NCBI GenBank assembly: GCA_003518755.1
Contig: DOYA01000016.1
Span: 1 to 5,927 of the forward strand
DNA from: Clostridiales bacterium
Lineage (GTDB): Bacteria; Bacillota; Clostridia; TANB77; CAG-508
DNA length: 5,927 bases
Direction: 5' to 3'
In this document: positions 1 to 4,853 of the stretch, in pieces
Layout: each line of letters starts with the position of its first letter
Position numbering within the stretch: the first letter of the stretch is position 1
Notes under the pieces: model-generated
The model's input: only the letters and a program-made list of their open reading frames with translations
Told to the model about the DNA's origin: nothing
Database searches by the model: none
Program-made: the position numbers and the translations under genes

Positions 1-31
1 TTGTTAAAAATTTGTAACATTAAAGTCATAA

Positions 32-937
32 TTATAGTTTTATTGCAATAATTATTTTCTTAATCAATTGTTTCAAATTTCTAATTCTAATATATCTCCA
101 AATTTTTCTTTTCTTTAGTTCTTTTTTATAAAATCTCTTTTCTTCTCCTTTCAAGTCTTTTACAACTGTTAACATACTATTTACAGCATATATTTCAAAA
201 TTTTCTTTTGTTATTTTTTGAAGGTCTATTTCATTTACTTCTTTGATTAAATTATCAAAATGTTTTATTTTATCTTGTAGTTTTTTTCTTGTTTTTTCAC
301 TATTGTTTTCTCTCATAATACTATTTTTACTTTGTACATAAAAATACTCTCTTTTATCTATCGAAACAAATGATTTTGCATTAAGTATAATAAGTGGCAT
401 AGTTGCAAAATCTTCATGATACGTCCCACTTGGAAATTCTATCATCAAATCTTTTTTTATTGCATAATTCCAAAGGCAATCTATCAAATTATCTTTTCCA
501 AATAGATTGTTAAATCCTTGTTCTCCACTTGTTACATCAAATTCTACACTTTTTGGTTTTAATACTTCTTTTTGATTTTCATCTACAAAAGTTACATTCC
601 ATTTTATTAATTTTATCCCCTGTAATATATATTTTTCAATGTCTTTTAACAAATTTTCAGATATGTAGTCATCACTATCAACAAATATTAGATATTCCCC
701 TGTAGCCATCTTAACACCATAATTTCTTGTATCAGCAACACCAGAATTGTCTTTTTTATAATATTTAATTCTTAAATCATTTTCATAACATTTAATTACT
801 TGTTCTGTATTATCAGTTGAGCCATCATCAATAACAATTATTTCATACTCTATGTCTGTATTTTGATTTAATATAGAATCTATTGCTCTTTTTATAGTAT
901 TTGCACTATTATAACTTGGTATAATAAAACTAATCAT
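32..937 (-). CDS. Family 2 glycosyltransferase (GT-A fold)
   Basis: This is a 301-residue glycosyltransferase that probably moves a sugar from a nucleotide-sugar donor to a growing surface polysaccharide or glycolipid at the inner face of the membrane. Seen: an N-terminal ISFIIPSYN strand, the DDGS motif (residues 37-40), the RNYG segment (71-74), the DSDD form of the metal-binding DXD motif (87-90), and HED (174-176), where GT2 enzymes often carry their catalytic acidic residue. The C-terminal 30 residues are very rich in Lys and Arg, and could lie against the membrane. No transmembrane segment is evident. The ATG at 935-937 is chosen because AAGGAG sits 5 bases upstream; the open frame runs six codons further, into a repeat. 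It follows the GT4 gene by 45 bases and is probably cotranscribed with it. Donor and acceptor cannot be told. The family call is firm; the pathway is inferred. Confidence 0.93.
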   Translation of the reverse strand: MISFIIPSYNSANTIKRAIDSILNQNTDIEYEIIVIDDGSTDNTEQVIKCYENDLRIKYYKKDNSGVADTRNYGVKMATGEYLIFVDSDDYISENLLKDIEKYILQGIKLIKWNVTFVDENQKEVLKPKSVEFDVTSGEQGFNNLFGKDNLIDCLWNYAIKKDLMIEFPSGTYHEDFATMPLIILNAKSFVSIDKREYFYVQSKNSIMRENNSEKTRKKLQDKIKHFDNLIKEVNEIDLQKITKENFEIYAVNSMLTVVKDLKGEEKRFYKKELKKRKIWRYIRIRNLKQLIKKIIIAIKL

Positions 938-942
938 AAAAA

Positions 943-948
943 CTCCTT
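943..948 (-). promoter_or_regulatory. Ribosome binding site of the GT2 gene
   Basis: AAGGAG lies 5 bases before the ATG at 935-937. It fixes the start inside a longer open frame whose extra N-terminal codons overlap the SD and the neighbouring repeat. Confidence 0.8.
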
Positions 949-952
949 TTTG

Positions 953-1001
953 CATTGGAGACTGTCCCTAGTGCGAAATTTTTCATTTGAGACTGTCCCC
1001 A
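953..1001. repeat. REP-like GAGACTGTCCC direct-repeat pair
   Basis: Two 18-base copies match at 16 of 18 positions: 953-970 and 984-1001, exactly 31 bases apart. Both share GAGACTGTCCC. Each copy is itself nearly palindromic (GAC-N-GTC core), so on the minus-strand transcript the two copies can pair as a hairpin, with two G-U pairs and one A-A mismatch. They fill most of the gap between the GT4 and GT2 genes, and the second copy covers the last GT4 codons. The pattern recalls the short GGGAC-type repeats linked to Y1 (IS200/RAYT-type) transposases in Firmicutes. That link is from memory of the family and is not shown here, since no transposase lies in the window. Confidence 0.6.
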
Positions 1002-2074
1002 ATAAAAAATATCTCATCCAACTTTTTTAATATTTTATCATTATATTCTTTACTATCAAATTTCTGCATATCAAATCTTTTGTCCAAATATTCTTTCATT
1101 CCAAAATATACTCCATCTTCGCTTTTTTCAACAACTATTCCGAATTTTCCTTTCACATCTTGTTTACTATCTGATACATCTGTTGTAATAATTGGCTTTC
1201 CTAAAATCATGCTTTCGATAAATACAACTGGATATCCTTCATAGTCTGATGACATAAGCAAACAATCAGATTTTGCCAAATATGGGTATGGATTTTTTTT
1301 AGCACCTAAAAATTCAATATTATTTATCCCTTCAGCTTGTTTTTTATAATCCTCACTATCTTCTCCATCACCTACAAATAATACTCTAAAAATATATCCT
1401 TCTTCATTTAATCTTTTGGTTGCATTTATAATTCTGCTTAGTTTTTTCTGAGGTTCTTTATGTCTTCCTACATTAATAAATGTAACTATATTTTCTCTTT
1501 CTTCAAAACCTACTGCTGGTTCTTTTGATTTTTGAATTATTTTATTGTAATCTATTAAATTATTGCACTTTATACATTTGTTTTTTTGACTTTCAAAATA
1601 TTTTATAAAAGTGTTTTTATCATTTTCAGATACAAAAACTATTTTTTTGAAATTTTCAATCTTAACTTTTTTGAAAAAATCTTTATATTTTTCTACATCT
1701 CCTTTGTAAAAATTTAAATAATCATTATGTACCCATAAAGCTGAATTTTTACTTGCTGTTCTCGCTACAAAACTAGAAGAATAACTATATGTTGCATAAC
1801 TTGCGGAAAAATCAAATCTGTTTTTATATCTTAATTTAAAAATCTGTTGCTTTATGAAATTTATTGCTTTTCTAATTAAGACTATTTTAAAGGTACTTGG
1901 CCTATATTTTATTATTTTTATATTCTCTGGAACTTCACTTAAAAATATGCCTTCTTTCTTTTCTAAAACTAAAGTGATATCATATTTGTCTTTAATATTT
2001 TTCAATAATGTAATTAATGCTGTTTCAATTCCACCAACATCCATTGAATAGGCTGAAAATAAAATTTTTTTCAT
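983..2074 (-). CDS. Family 4 glycosyltransferase (GT-B fold)
   Basis: This 363-residue protein is probably a retaining glycosyltransferase that adds a sugar during surface polysaccharide assembly in the cytoplasm. Seen: the N-terminal strand followed by the glycine-rich GGIE loop (residues 14-17), the interdomain VTFINVGRHKEPQKKL segment that opens the donor-binding C-terminal domain, and the E-x7-E motif in EGYPVVFIE (E279, E287), typical of GT4 enzymes. The length is normal. The frame is open for 20 codons upstream, but those lie in an inverted-repeat element; the ATG at 2072-2074 has AGAGG 8 bases ahead and begins the conserved MKKILF strand. The final codons (GDSLK and the stop) lie in a GACTGTCC repeat, so the C-terminus was probably altered by its insertion; this should not touch the fold. 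The GT2 gene follows after 45 bases, suggesting one operon. The sugar specificity is unknown. Confidence 0.92.
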   Translation of the reverse strand: MKKILFSAYSMDVGGIETALITLLKNIKDKYDITLVLEKKEGIFLSEVPENIKIIKYRPSTFKIVLIRKAINFIKQQIFKLRYKNRFDFSASYATYSYSSSFVARTASKNSALWVHNDYLNFYKGDVEKYKDFFKKVKIENFKKIVFVSENDKNTFIKYFESQKNKCIKCNNLIDYNKIIQKSKEPAVGFEERENIVTFINVGRHKEPQKKLSRIINATKRLNEEGYIFRVLFVGDGEDSEDYKKQAEGINNIEFLGAKKNPYPYLAKSDCLLMSSDYEGYPVVFIESMILGKPIITTDVSDSKQDVKGKFGIVVEKSEDGVYFGMKEYLDKRFDMQKFDSKEYNDKILKKLDEIFFIGDSLK

Positions 2075-2082
2075 ATAATTTT

Positions 2083-2087
2083 CCTCT
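2083..2087 (-). promoter_or_regulatory. Ribosome binding site of the GT4 gene
   Basis: AGAGG, 8 bases before the ATG at 2072-2074. It lies between that ATG and the left end of the palindromic element (2093), and decides the start against upstream in-frame codons inside the element. Confidence 0.65.
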
Positions 2088-2092
2088 CTTCT

Positions 2093-2288
2093 ATAATAAT
2101 TAATATATAAGATTTCTTTCGCTCCTCGGCTCAATACGGTCTCTAGAGAGAGTATTTTTTAATAAACAGAGCCTCTCACTGCTCTTGCTTCGCAAGCCAG
2201 CGCTTCCTCAGTTTATTAAAAATAACTCTCTCTAACGCGACCTCCAATCACATTCGTCGCTGTAGAAATCTTATATATTAATTATTAT
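2093..2288. mobile_element. MITE-like nested palindromic element
   Basis: This noncoding stretch of about 196 bases fills most of the gap between recX and the GT4 gene. Its ends form a perfect 25-bp inverted repeat (2093-2117 with 2264-2288; inner end AAGATTTCT). Inside lies a second inverted repeat of 24 bp with 22 matches (2144-2167 with 2211-2234; core TAGAGAGAG). The 43-base apex (2168-2210) folds again, with CTTGC (2184-2188) against GCAAG (2192-2196). Between the two stems the arms do not match; on the right arm GCGAC (2237-2241) can pair with GTCGC (2256-2260) as a side hairpin. The interior is visibly richer in GC than the flanking DNA. Size, terminal inverted repeats and lack of coding capacity fit a MITE or large REP-type element. 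A target duplication cannot be read because the flanks are AT-only. Copy number elsewhere is unknown. Confidence 0.6.
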
Positions 2289-2301
2289 TGAATATCAAAA
2301 C

Positions 2302-2748
2302 TTAATTTTCTTCAAATGCAGAATTTATTGAACTCTGTTTATATCCTTTTTTTAATAAATACATTTTTATTTCATCATTTTCCATATCTCTAGTCTTTTT
2401 TAAAATGATATTATATGCTGATTTTATTTCATATTCTTCAAGTTCTTCCCTGTTTTCATAAAAAAAATCCTCTATTAAATTTTTGTCTAATCCTTTTGAT
2501 ATCAATTTAAATTTTAACTCTTTATTTGATAGATTTTTTAATATTTTAAAATTATTTACTATTTTTTCTATATATTCTTCATCATCAATATATTTTGCAT
2601 CTTTTAAATAATCTATAATATCTTCAAACATTTCTTCATCAAATTCATTCTTGAACTTCTGTCTAACTTCATATTCTGTTCTTCTTTTATATACTATATA
2701 TTTCAAAATTTTTGTTTTTGCTTTATCAAATTCATCAATTGTATACAT
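2302..2748 (-). CDS. recX: RecX family regulator of RecA
   Basis: RecX binds RecA filaments in the cytoplasm and restrains their growth and recombinase activity, tuning recombination and the SOS response. Seen: a 148-residue, strongly charged, all-helical protein with the family pattern of repeated three-helix modules: RRTEYEVRQKF near residues 22-32, then IIDYLKDAKYIDDEEYI (44-60), then KELKFKLISKGLDKNLIEDFF (76-96), with a further module to the C-terminus. The length is at the short end of the RecX range. The ATG at 2746-2748 has GAAAGG 7 bases upstream. The gene is divergent from a tRNA gene and not next to recA. It is separated from the downstream GT4 gene by a palindromic element that may block or modulate read-through. 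The family call rests on motif pattern and length. Confidence 0.87.
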   Translation of the reverse strand: MYTIDEFDKAKTKILKYIVYKRRTEYEVRQKFKNEFDEEMFEDIIDYLKDAKYIDDEEYIEKIVNNFKILKNLSNKELKFKLISKGLDKNLIEDFFYENREELEEYEIKSAYNIILKKTRDMENDEIKMYLLKKGYKQSSINSAFEEN

Positions 2749-2771
2749 TTTCTTACCTTTCTTTTTTTCTT

Positions 2772-2800
2772 ATTTTACTATAAATCCAAATTATATGCAA
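2772..2800 (-). promoter_or_regulatory. Candidate recX promoter
   Basis: On the minus strand TTGCAT (2795-2800) and TAAAAT (2772-2777) are 17 bases apart and point into recX, giving a leader of about 15 bases before the SD and ATG. The -10 matches 5 of 6 consensus bases, but the -35 only 3. A perfect TATAAT at 2790-2795 is an alternative -10, but has no good -35. In DNA this AT-rich the call is weak. Confidence 0.3.
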
Positions 2801-2817
2801 ATTTTTTTCGAAAACTA

Positions 2818-2846
2818 TTGACAAACACAAAAAATTATTATATACT
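2818..2846 (+). promoter_or_regulatory. Sigma-A type promoter of the tRNA gene
   Basis: A perfect -35 TTGACA (2818-2823) and a -10 TATACT (2841-2846, 5 of 6 consensus) are separated by exactly 17 bases. Transcription should start near 2853, leaving a 5' leader of about 12 bases before the mature tRNA. The strength suits a stable RNA gene. Confidence 0.85.
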
Positions 2847-2856
2847 TTTTTGTGTT
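2824..2856. repeat. Inverted repeat spanning the tRNA -10 region
   Basis: AACACAAAAAA (2824-2834) and TTTTTTGTGTT (2846-2856) are perfect 11-bp inverted repeats, 11 bases apart. They start directly after the -35 and end just past the expected start site, with the -10 in the spacer. It could be an operator, or chance pairing of A and T runs; only the AACAC/GTGTT ends carry real information. Confidence 0.4.
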
Positions 2857-2864
2857 GTATAAAT

Positions 2865-2941
2865 GCTCCCTTAGCTCAGTTGGTCAGAGCAACCGGCTCA
2901 TAACCGGTGGGTCCAAGGTTCGAATCCTTGAGGGAGCACCA
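2865..2941 (+). tRNA. tRNA with CAT anticodon (elongator Met or Ile2)
   Basis: A complete cloverleaf: acceptor GCTCCCT (2865-2871) with AGGGAGC (2931-2937); D stem GCTC/GAGC (2874-2877, 2887-2890); anticodon stem ACCGG/CCGGT (2892-2896, 2904-2908) around the loop CTCATAA with anticodon CAT at 2899-2901; T stem CAAGG/CCTTG with loop TTCGAAT (2919-2925). The discriminator is A2938 and CCA (2939-2941) is encoded. It is not the initiator: position 1 pairs with 72 (G-C) and the three G-C pairs of the initiator anticodon stem are missing. A CAT anticodon can mean elongator tRNA-Met, or tRNA-Ile2, whose C34 is changed to lysidine by TilS to read AUA. The bases here do not settle which. It has its own promoter and terminator and is transcribed opposite to all neighbours. 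Confidence 0.97.
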
Positions 2942-2945
2942 AAAC

Positions 2946-2972
2946 ACCCTAGCATATAGCTAGGGTATTTTT
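2946..2972 (+). terminator. Rho-independent terminator of the tRNA gene
   Basis: An 8-bp perfect stem, ACCCTAGC (2946-2953) with GCTAGGGT (2959-2966), a 5-base loop, then ATTTTT (2967-2972). It starts 4 bases after the CCA end. On the minus strand the same hairpin is followed by GTTTT, so it may also end the convergent transglutaminase-like gene. Its T tract overlaps that gene's stop codon. Confidence 0.88.
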
Positions 2973-4104
2973 AATAATTATTAATATTTATATTTGGATA
3001 AGCCCATTTTTTCCCTTTTTCGGAAAATTGATATTCCAAAGTATGATCTTGTTTAAATGTTTTTTCTCCTTTCAAAAAGTATCTATATTTGATTTCGTTG
3101 TTAGTTCTTCCATTTCCTCCTATTATAATAGGATCATCCCATGTTACATCAACCTCATACCACACATTATTTAGTTTTATACAATTCCATGCATGATTTT
3201 CAGTTTGCCCTGAACTATTTGTTGCTGTACCTTGCATCAATTCACACTCATACCCTGCACAATTTGCCAAATACTTAAAAGCTTTTGCATATCCTTCACA
3301 AACACATTTTTTTCCAACTAGAGCTCCATATATAGTATAACTACCTATTTGTTGATAAGATGAGTCATATTCTATATTATTTATTAAAAAATCATGTAAA
3401 TATAAAATGTTTTGATAGTCATTTCCTTTTAAGTTGCTTAAAATTCTATTTTTTTCGTTTTCTATTAAAGAAGAAGCATTCTCTATTTTTTCTATAGACT
3501 GAAATTCATTTGATAAATAATTTGAATCTTTAGCAGCAGATATATAAACATTGTATGATGTTTTAAAAAATTTGGATGTAGATTCAATATTTAGATACAT
3601 TTTATTTACATCCAAATAAAAAACATCAACATTATCATGTGTAAAAGCTTCTATTGCAGATTGATAATCATCTCCAAGTATATCTGCACCATTTTCTTTA
3701 GATAGAGTTTCTGTGAAAACATCTTTATAATTTATTACATAGTTACCTTTTTTTAAATTTTGCTTATTATTCATTAATCCATCATATATTATTTTTTGAT
3801 TATTATTAAGTTGGCTATAAAAAAAATTAGTATCCTGCTTTTGATTAATGTTTGATGGAATTTGACTTATTGGCTTTTCTCTTACAATATTTTCTGAAAT
3901 TAACTCTCCAATACTTGGAGTAGAAGTAACTGTATTCTTTTCTATGTCAGGATCTTCTGTATAAATCTTATCAACAGTATAAACTGAAGGTTCTGATATT
4001 TCTCCAAAAAACTCCTCATAAATATAATATCCAAAAACTATTATTCCTAATAGAAGAATTACTAATATAAAAAAAAGAATCATACTAAAAAATTTCTTTT
4101 TCAT
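2971..4104 (-). CDS. Membrane-anchored transglutaminase-like protein
   Basis: This 377-residue exported protein has a C-terminal transglutaminase-like (papain-fold) domain, a fold used for protein crosslinking, peptide cleavage or cell-wall work. Seen: a Lys-rich N-terminus and one long hydrophobic segment (about residues 5-28) with no clear cleavage site, so a signal anchor; a polar linker (about 30-100); a middle region of unknown fold (about 100-230); then the domain. The catalytic set is intact: Cys269 in CVCEGYAKAF, His304 in ENHAWN, Asp319 in WYEVDVTWDDP. It has five cysteines (267, 269, 282, 287, 308), notable for an exported protein of a presumed anaerobe. The ATG at 4102-4104 has AAGGGG 5 bases upstream. 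A TATAAT (4116-4121) lies just ahead with no good -35. The gene follows the LAKTG protein gene, from which a terminator separates it. Whether it is a crosslinker or a protease is not readable here. Confidence 0.87.
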   Translation of the reverse strand: MKKKFFSMILFFILVILLLGIIVFGYYIYEEFFGEISEPSVYTVDKIYTEDPDIEKNTVTSTPSIGELISENIVREKPISQIPSNINQKQDTNFFYSQLNNNQKIIYDGLMNNKQNLKKGNYVINYKDVFTETLSKENGADILGDDYQSAIEAFTHDNVDVFYLDVNKMYLNIESTSKFFKTSYNVYISAAKDSNYLSNEFQSIEKIENASSLIENEKNRILSNLKGNDYQNILYLHDFLINNIEYDSSYQQIGSYTIYGALVGKKCVCEGYAKAFKYLANCAGYECELMQGTATNSSGQTENHAWNCIKLNNVWYEVDVTWDDPIIIGGNGRTNNEIKYRYFLKGEKTFKQDHTLEYQFSEKGKKWAYPNININNY

Positions 4105-4139
4105 TATTACCCCTTATTATATCTTATACTTTAAAATAC

Positions 4140-4174
4140 AAAAGAGGCAATAACATCTTATTATTGCCTCTTTT
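4140..4174 (-). terminator. Strong hairpin terminator after the LAKTG protein gene
   Basis: A perfect 14-bp stem (4140-4153 with 4161-4174; core GAGGCAATAA) has a 7-base loop. On the minus strand the stem ends in TTTT and is followed by GTATTTT. It lies 16 bases past the stop of the upstream gene and 35 bases before the transglutaminase-like ATG. The two genes are therefore mostly separate transcripts unless there is read-through. Confidence 0.85.
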
Positions 4175-4190
4175 ATATATGTAATATATT

Positions 4191-4655
4191 TTATATTTTT
4201 TTATAATCATTTATTTTCTTATATGAGTAAACAGCTGATATACCACATAATACAACTATTAAAGTAACCATTCCTTTTGAATCTGATAAACCAGTTTTTG
4301 CTAGTGTATCAGTATTTGTCACACTTCTATTAACAACATTATTATTTGTATTATTAAGAGTATCATTTGTTGTTATTGATGAATTACCTATACTATTAGT
4401 ATTTGCAGCATTTGTATTATTAGAATTTGTATTATCAACATCTGTAAATAATGATGTATCTGTATTTGTATTTGTATTTGTTGCTTGTTGTTCACTTGAT
4501 GATGTGTTAGAATTTTCATTTGATGATTCTTCTGTTGCTGTTATTGCAAAAAATGGATCTTCATCTTCAGCATAAACTAAATTTGAAAATGTAAACACTA
4601 ATCCAATACTCATTACCAATATAAATAATTTTTTTAACATTTTAACATTTTTCAT
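4191..4655 (-). CDS. Small surface protein with LAKTG sortase-type anchor
   Basis: This 154-residue protein looks exported and fixed to the cell wall or membrane. Seen: a signal peptide MKNVKMLKKL plus a hydrophobic core ending VYA before EDED (likely cut after residue 29); a low-complexity middle (about 40-117) dominated by Asn, Thr and Ser; then LAKTG (118-122), a hydrophobic stretch (about 129-144) and a basic tail YKKINDYKKI. This is the standard sortase sorting-signal layout, but with Ala in place of the Pro of LPXTG. LAXTG is the motif known for class E sortases of Actinobacteria; here it may simply be a variant. No sortase gene is in the window. The ATG at 4653-4655 is chosen because AAGGGAGAG lies ahead of it and inside the longer frame that opens at a TTG (4680-4682). 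A strong promoter precedes it and a strong terminator follows. No enzymatic domain is seen. Confidence 0.85.
   Translation of the reverse strand: MKNVKMLKKLFILVMSIGLVFTFSNLVYAEDEDPFFAITATEESSNENSNTSSSEQQATNTNTNTDTSLFTDVDNTNSNNTNAANTNSIGNSSITTNDTLNNTNNNVVNRSVTNTDTLAKTGLSDSKGMVTLIVVLCGISAVYSYKKINDYKKI
4461..4481. repeat. In-frame hexamer tandem repeat (TGTATT)
   Basis: Three and a half copies of TGTATT lie inside the LAKTG protein gene and encode alternating Asn-Thr. A six-base unit keeps frame when copies are gained or lost. Related TTTGTATTAT words recur near 4345, 4408 and 4422, in the same low-complexity stretch. Confidence 0.6.
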
Positions 4656-4665
4656 TTTTAATAAT

Positions 4666-4674
4666 CTCTCCCTT
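4666..4674 (-). promoter_or_regulatory. Ribosome binding site of the LAKTG protein gene
   Basis: AAGGGAGAG ends 10 bases before the ATG at 4653-4655. It lies inside the longer TTG-opened frame, and so favours the internal ATG as the true start. Confidence 0.65.
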
Positions 4675-4717
4675 ATTATCAATTTGAATTAATCTTCAAT
4701 TTGTTAACTCATCTTCT

Positions 4718-4746
4718 ATTTTACAACATTTTTTAACAGATGTCAA
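4718..4746 (-). promoter_or_regulatory. Sigma-A type promoter of the LAKTG protein gene
   Basis: On the minus strand a perfect TTGACA (4741-4746) and TAAAAT (4718-4723, 5 of 6 consensus) are exactly 17 bases apart. The start should lie near 4711, giving a leader of about 56 bases. That leader contains an imperfect inverted repeat (4680-4688 with 4695-4703, one mismatch). ATTACAA repeats lie upstream. Confidence 0.8.
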
Positions 4747-4767
4747 ATGTTTTTTTACTTTTTTTAT

Positions 4768-4807
4768 ATTACAATTAAATTACAATAATATTTCATTTCA
4801 ATTACAA
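4768..4807. promoter_or_regulatory. Phased ATTACAA repeats upstream of the promoter
   Basis: ATTACAA (plus strand; TTGTAAT on the minus strand) occurs at 4768-4774, 4779-4785 and 4801-4807, with a 5-of-7 version at 4790-4796: four sites at steps of exactly 11 bases. They begin 22 bases upstream of the -35 of the LAKTG protein promoter. Direct repeats at one helical turn are how OmpR/PhoP-family response regulators bind, and TTACA is close to the PhoP-box word of Bacillus. The regulator is inferred. The rest of the 4683-4853 spacer shows only a weak hairpin (4811-4817 with 4840-4846) that might end ychF. Confidence 0.4.
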
Positions 4808-4853
4808 AAGATGCTGATTCATATGTAATATACTTATTTTTAGCATTTCTTTT

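Noticed and set aside
1..31. Terminator after the GT2 gene
   Set aside because: Only a 4-bp GTTA/TAAC pairing is present in an AT-only stretch at the window edge; the operon may continue.
953..1001. CRISPR-like reading of the two 18-base repeats
   Set aside because: Only two copies with a 13-base gap, one overlapping a coding end, and no cas genes.
987..1244. Plus-strand open frame of 85 codons opposite the GT4 gene
   Set aside because: It is antisense to a well-supported glycosyltransferase, has no SD, and its Ser/Phe/Leu-rich composition is the mirror of AT-rich coding DNA.
1854..2051. Plus-strand open frame of 65 codons opposite the GT4 N-terminus
   Set aside because: Antisense shadow without an SD or a recognisable domain; its hydrophobic look comes from T-rich antisense codons.
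2075..2134. N-terminal extension of the GT4 protein into the palindromic element
   Set aside because: The extra 20 residues have no family similarity, and the ATG at 2072-2074 has an SD and begins the conserved first strand.
2093..2288. Integron attC site or riboswitch
   Set aside because: No integrase, cassette or core site is visible, and no riboswitch core motif is recognisable. Perfect terminal inverted repeats fit a repeat element better.
4811..4846. Possible terminator of ychF
   Set aside because: Only about 5-7 bp pair around a loop of more than 20 bases, and the following T run is short. Too weak to list as a feature.
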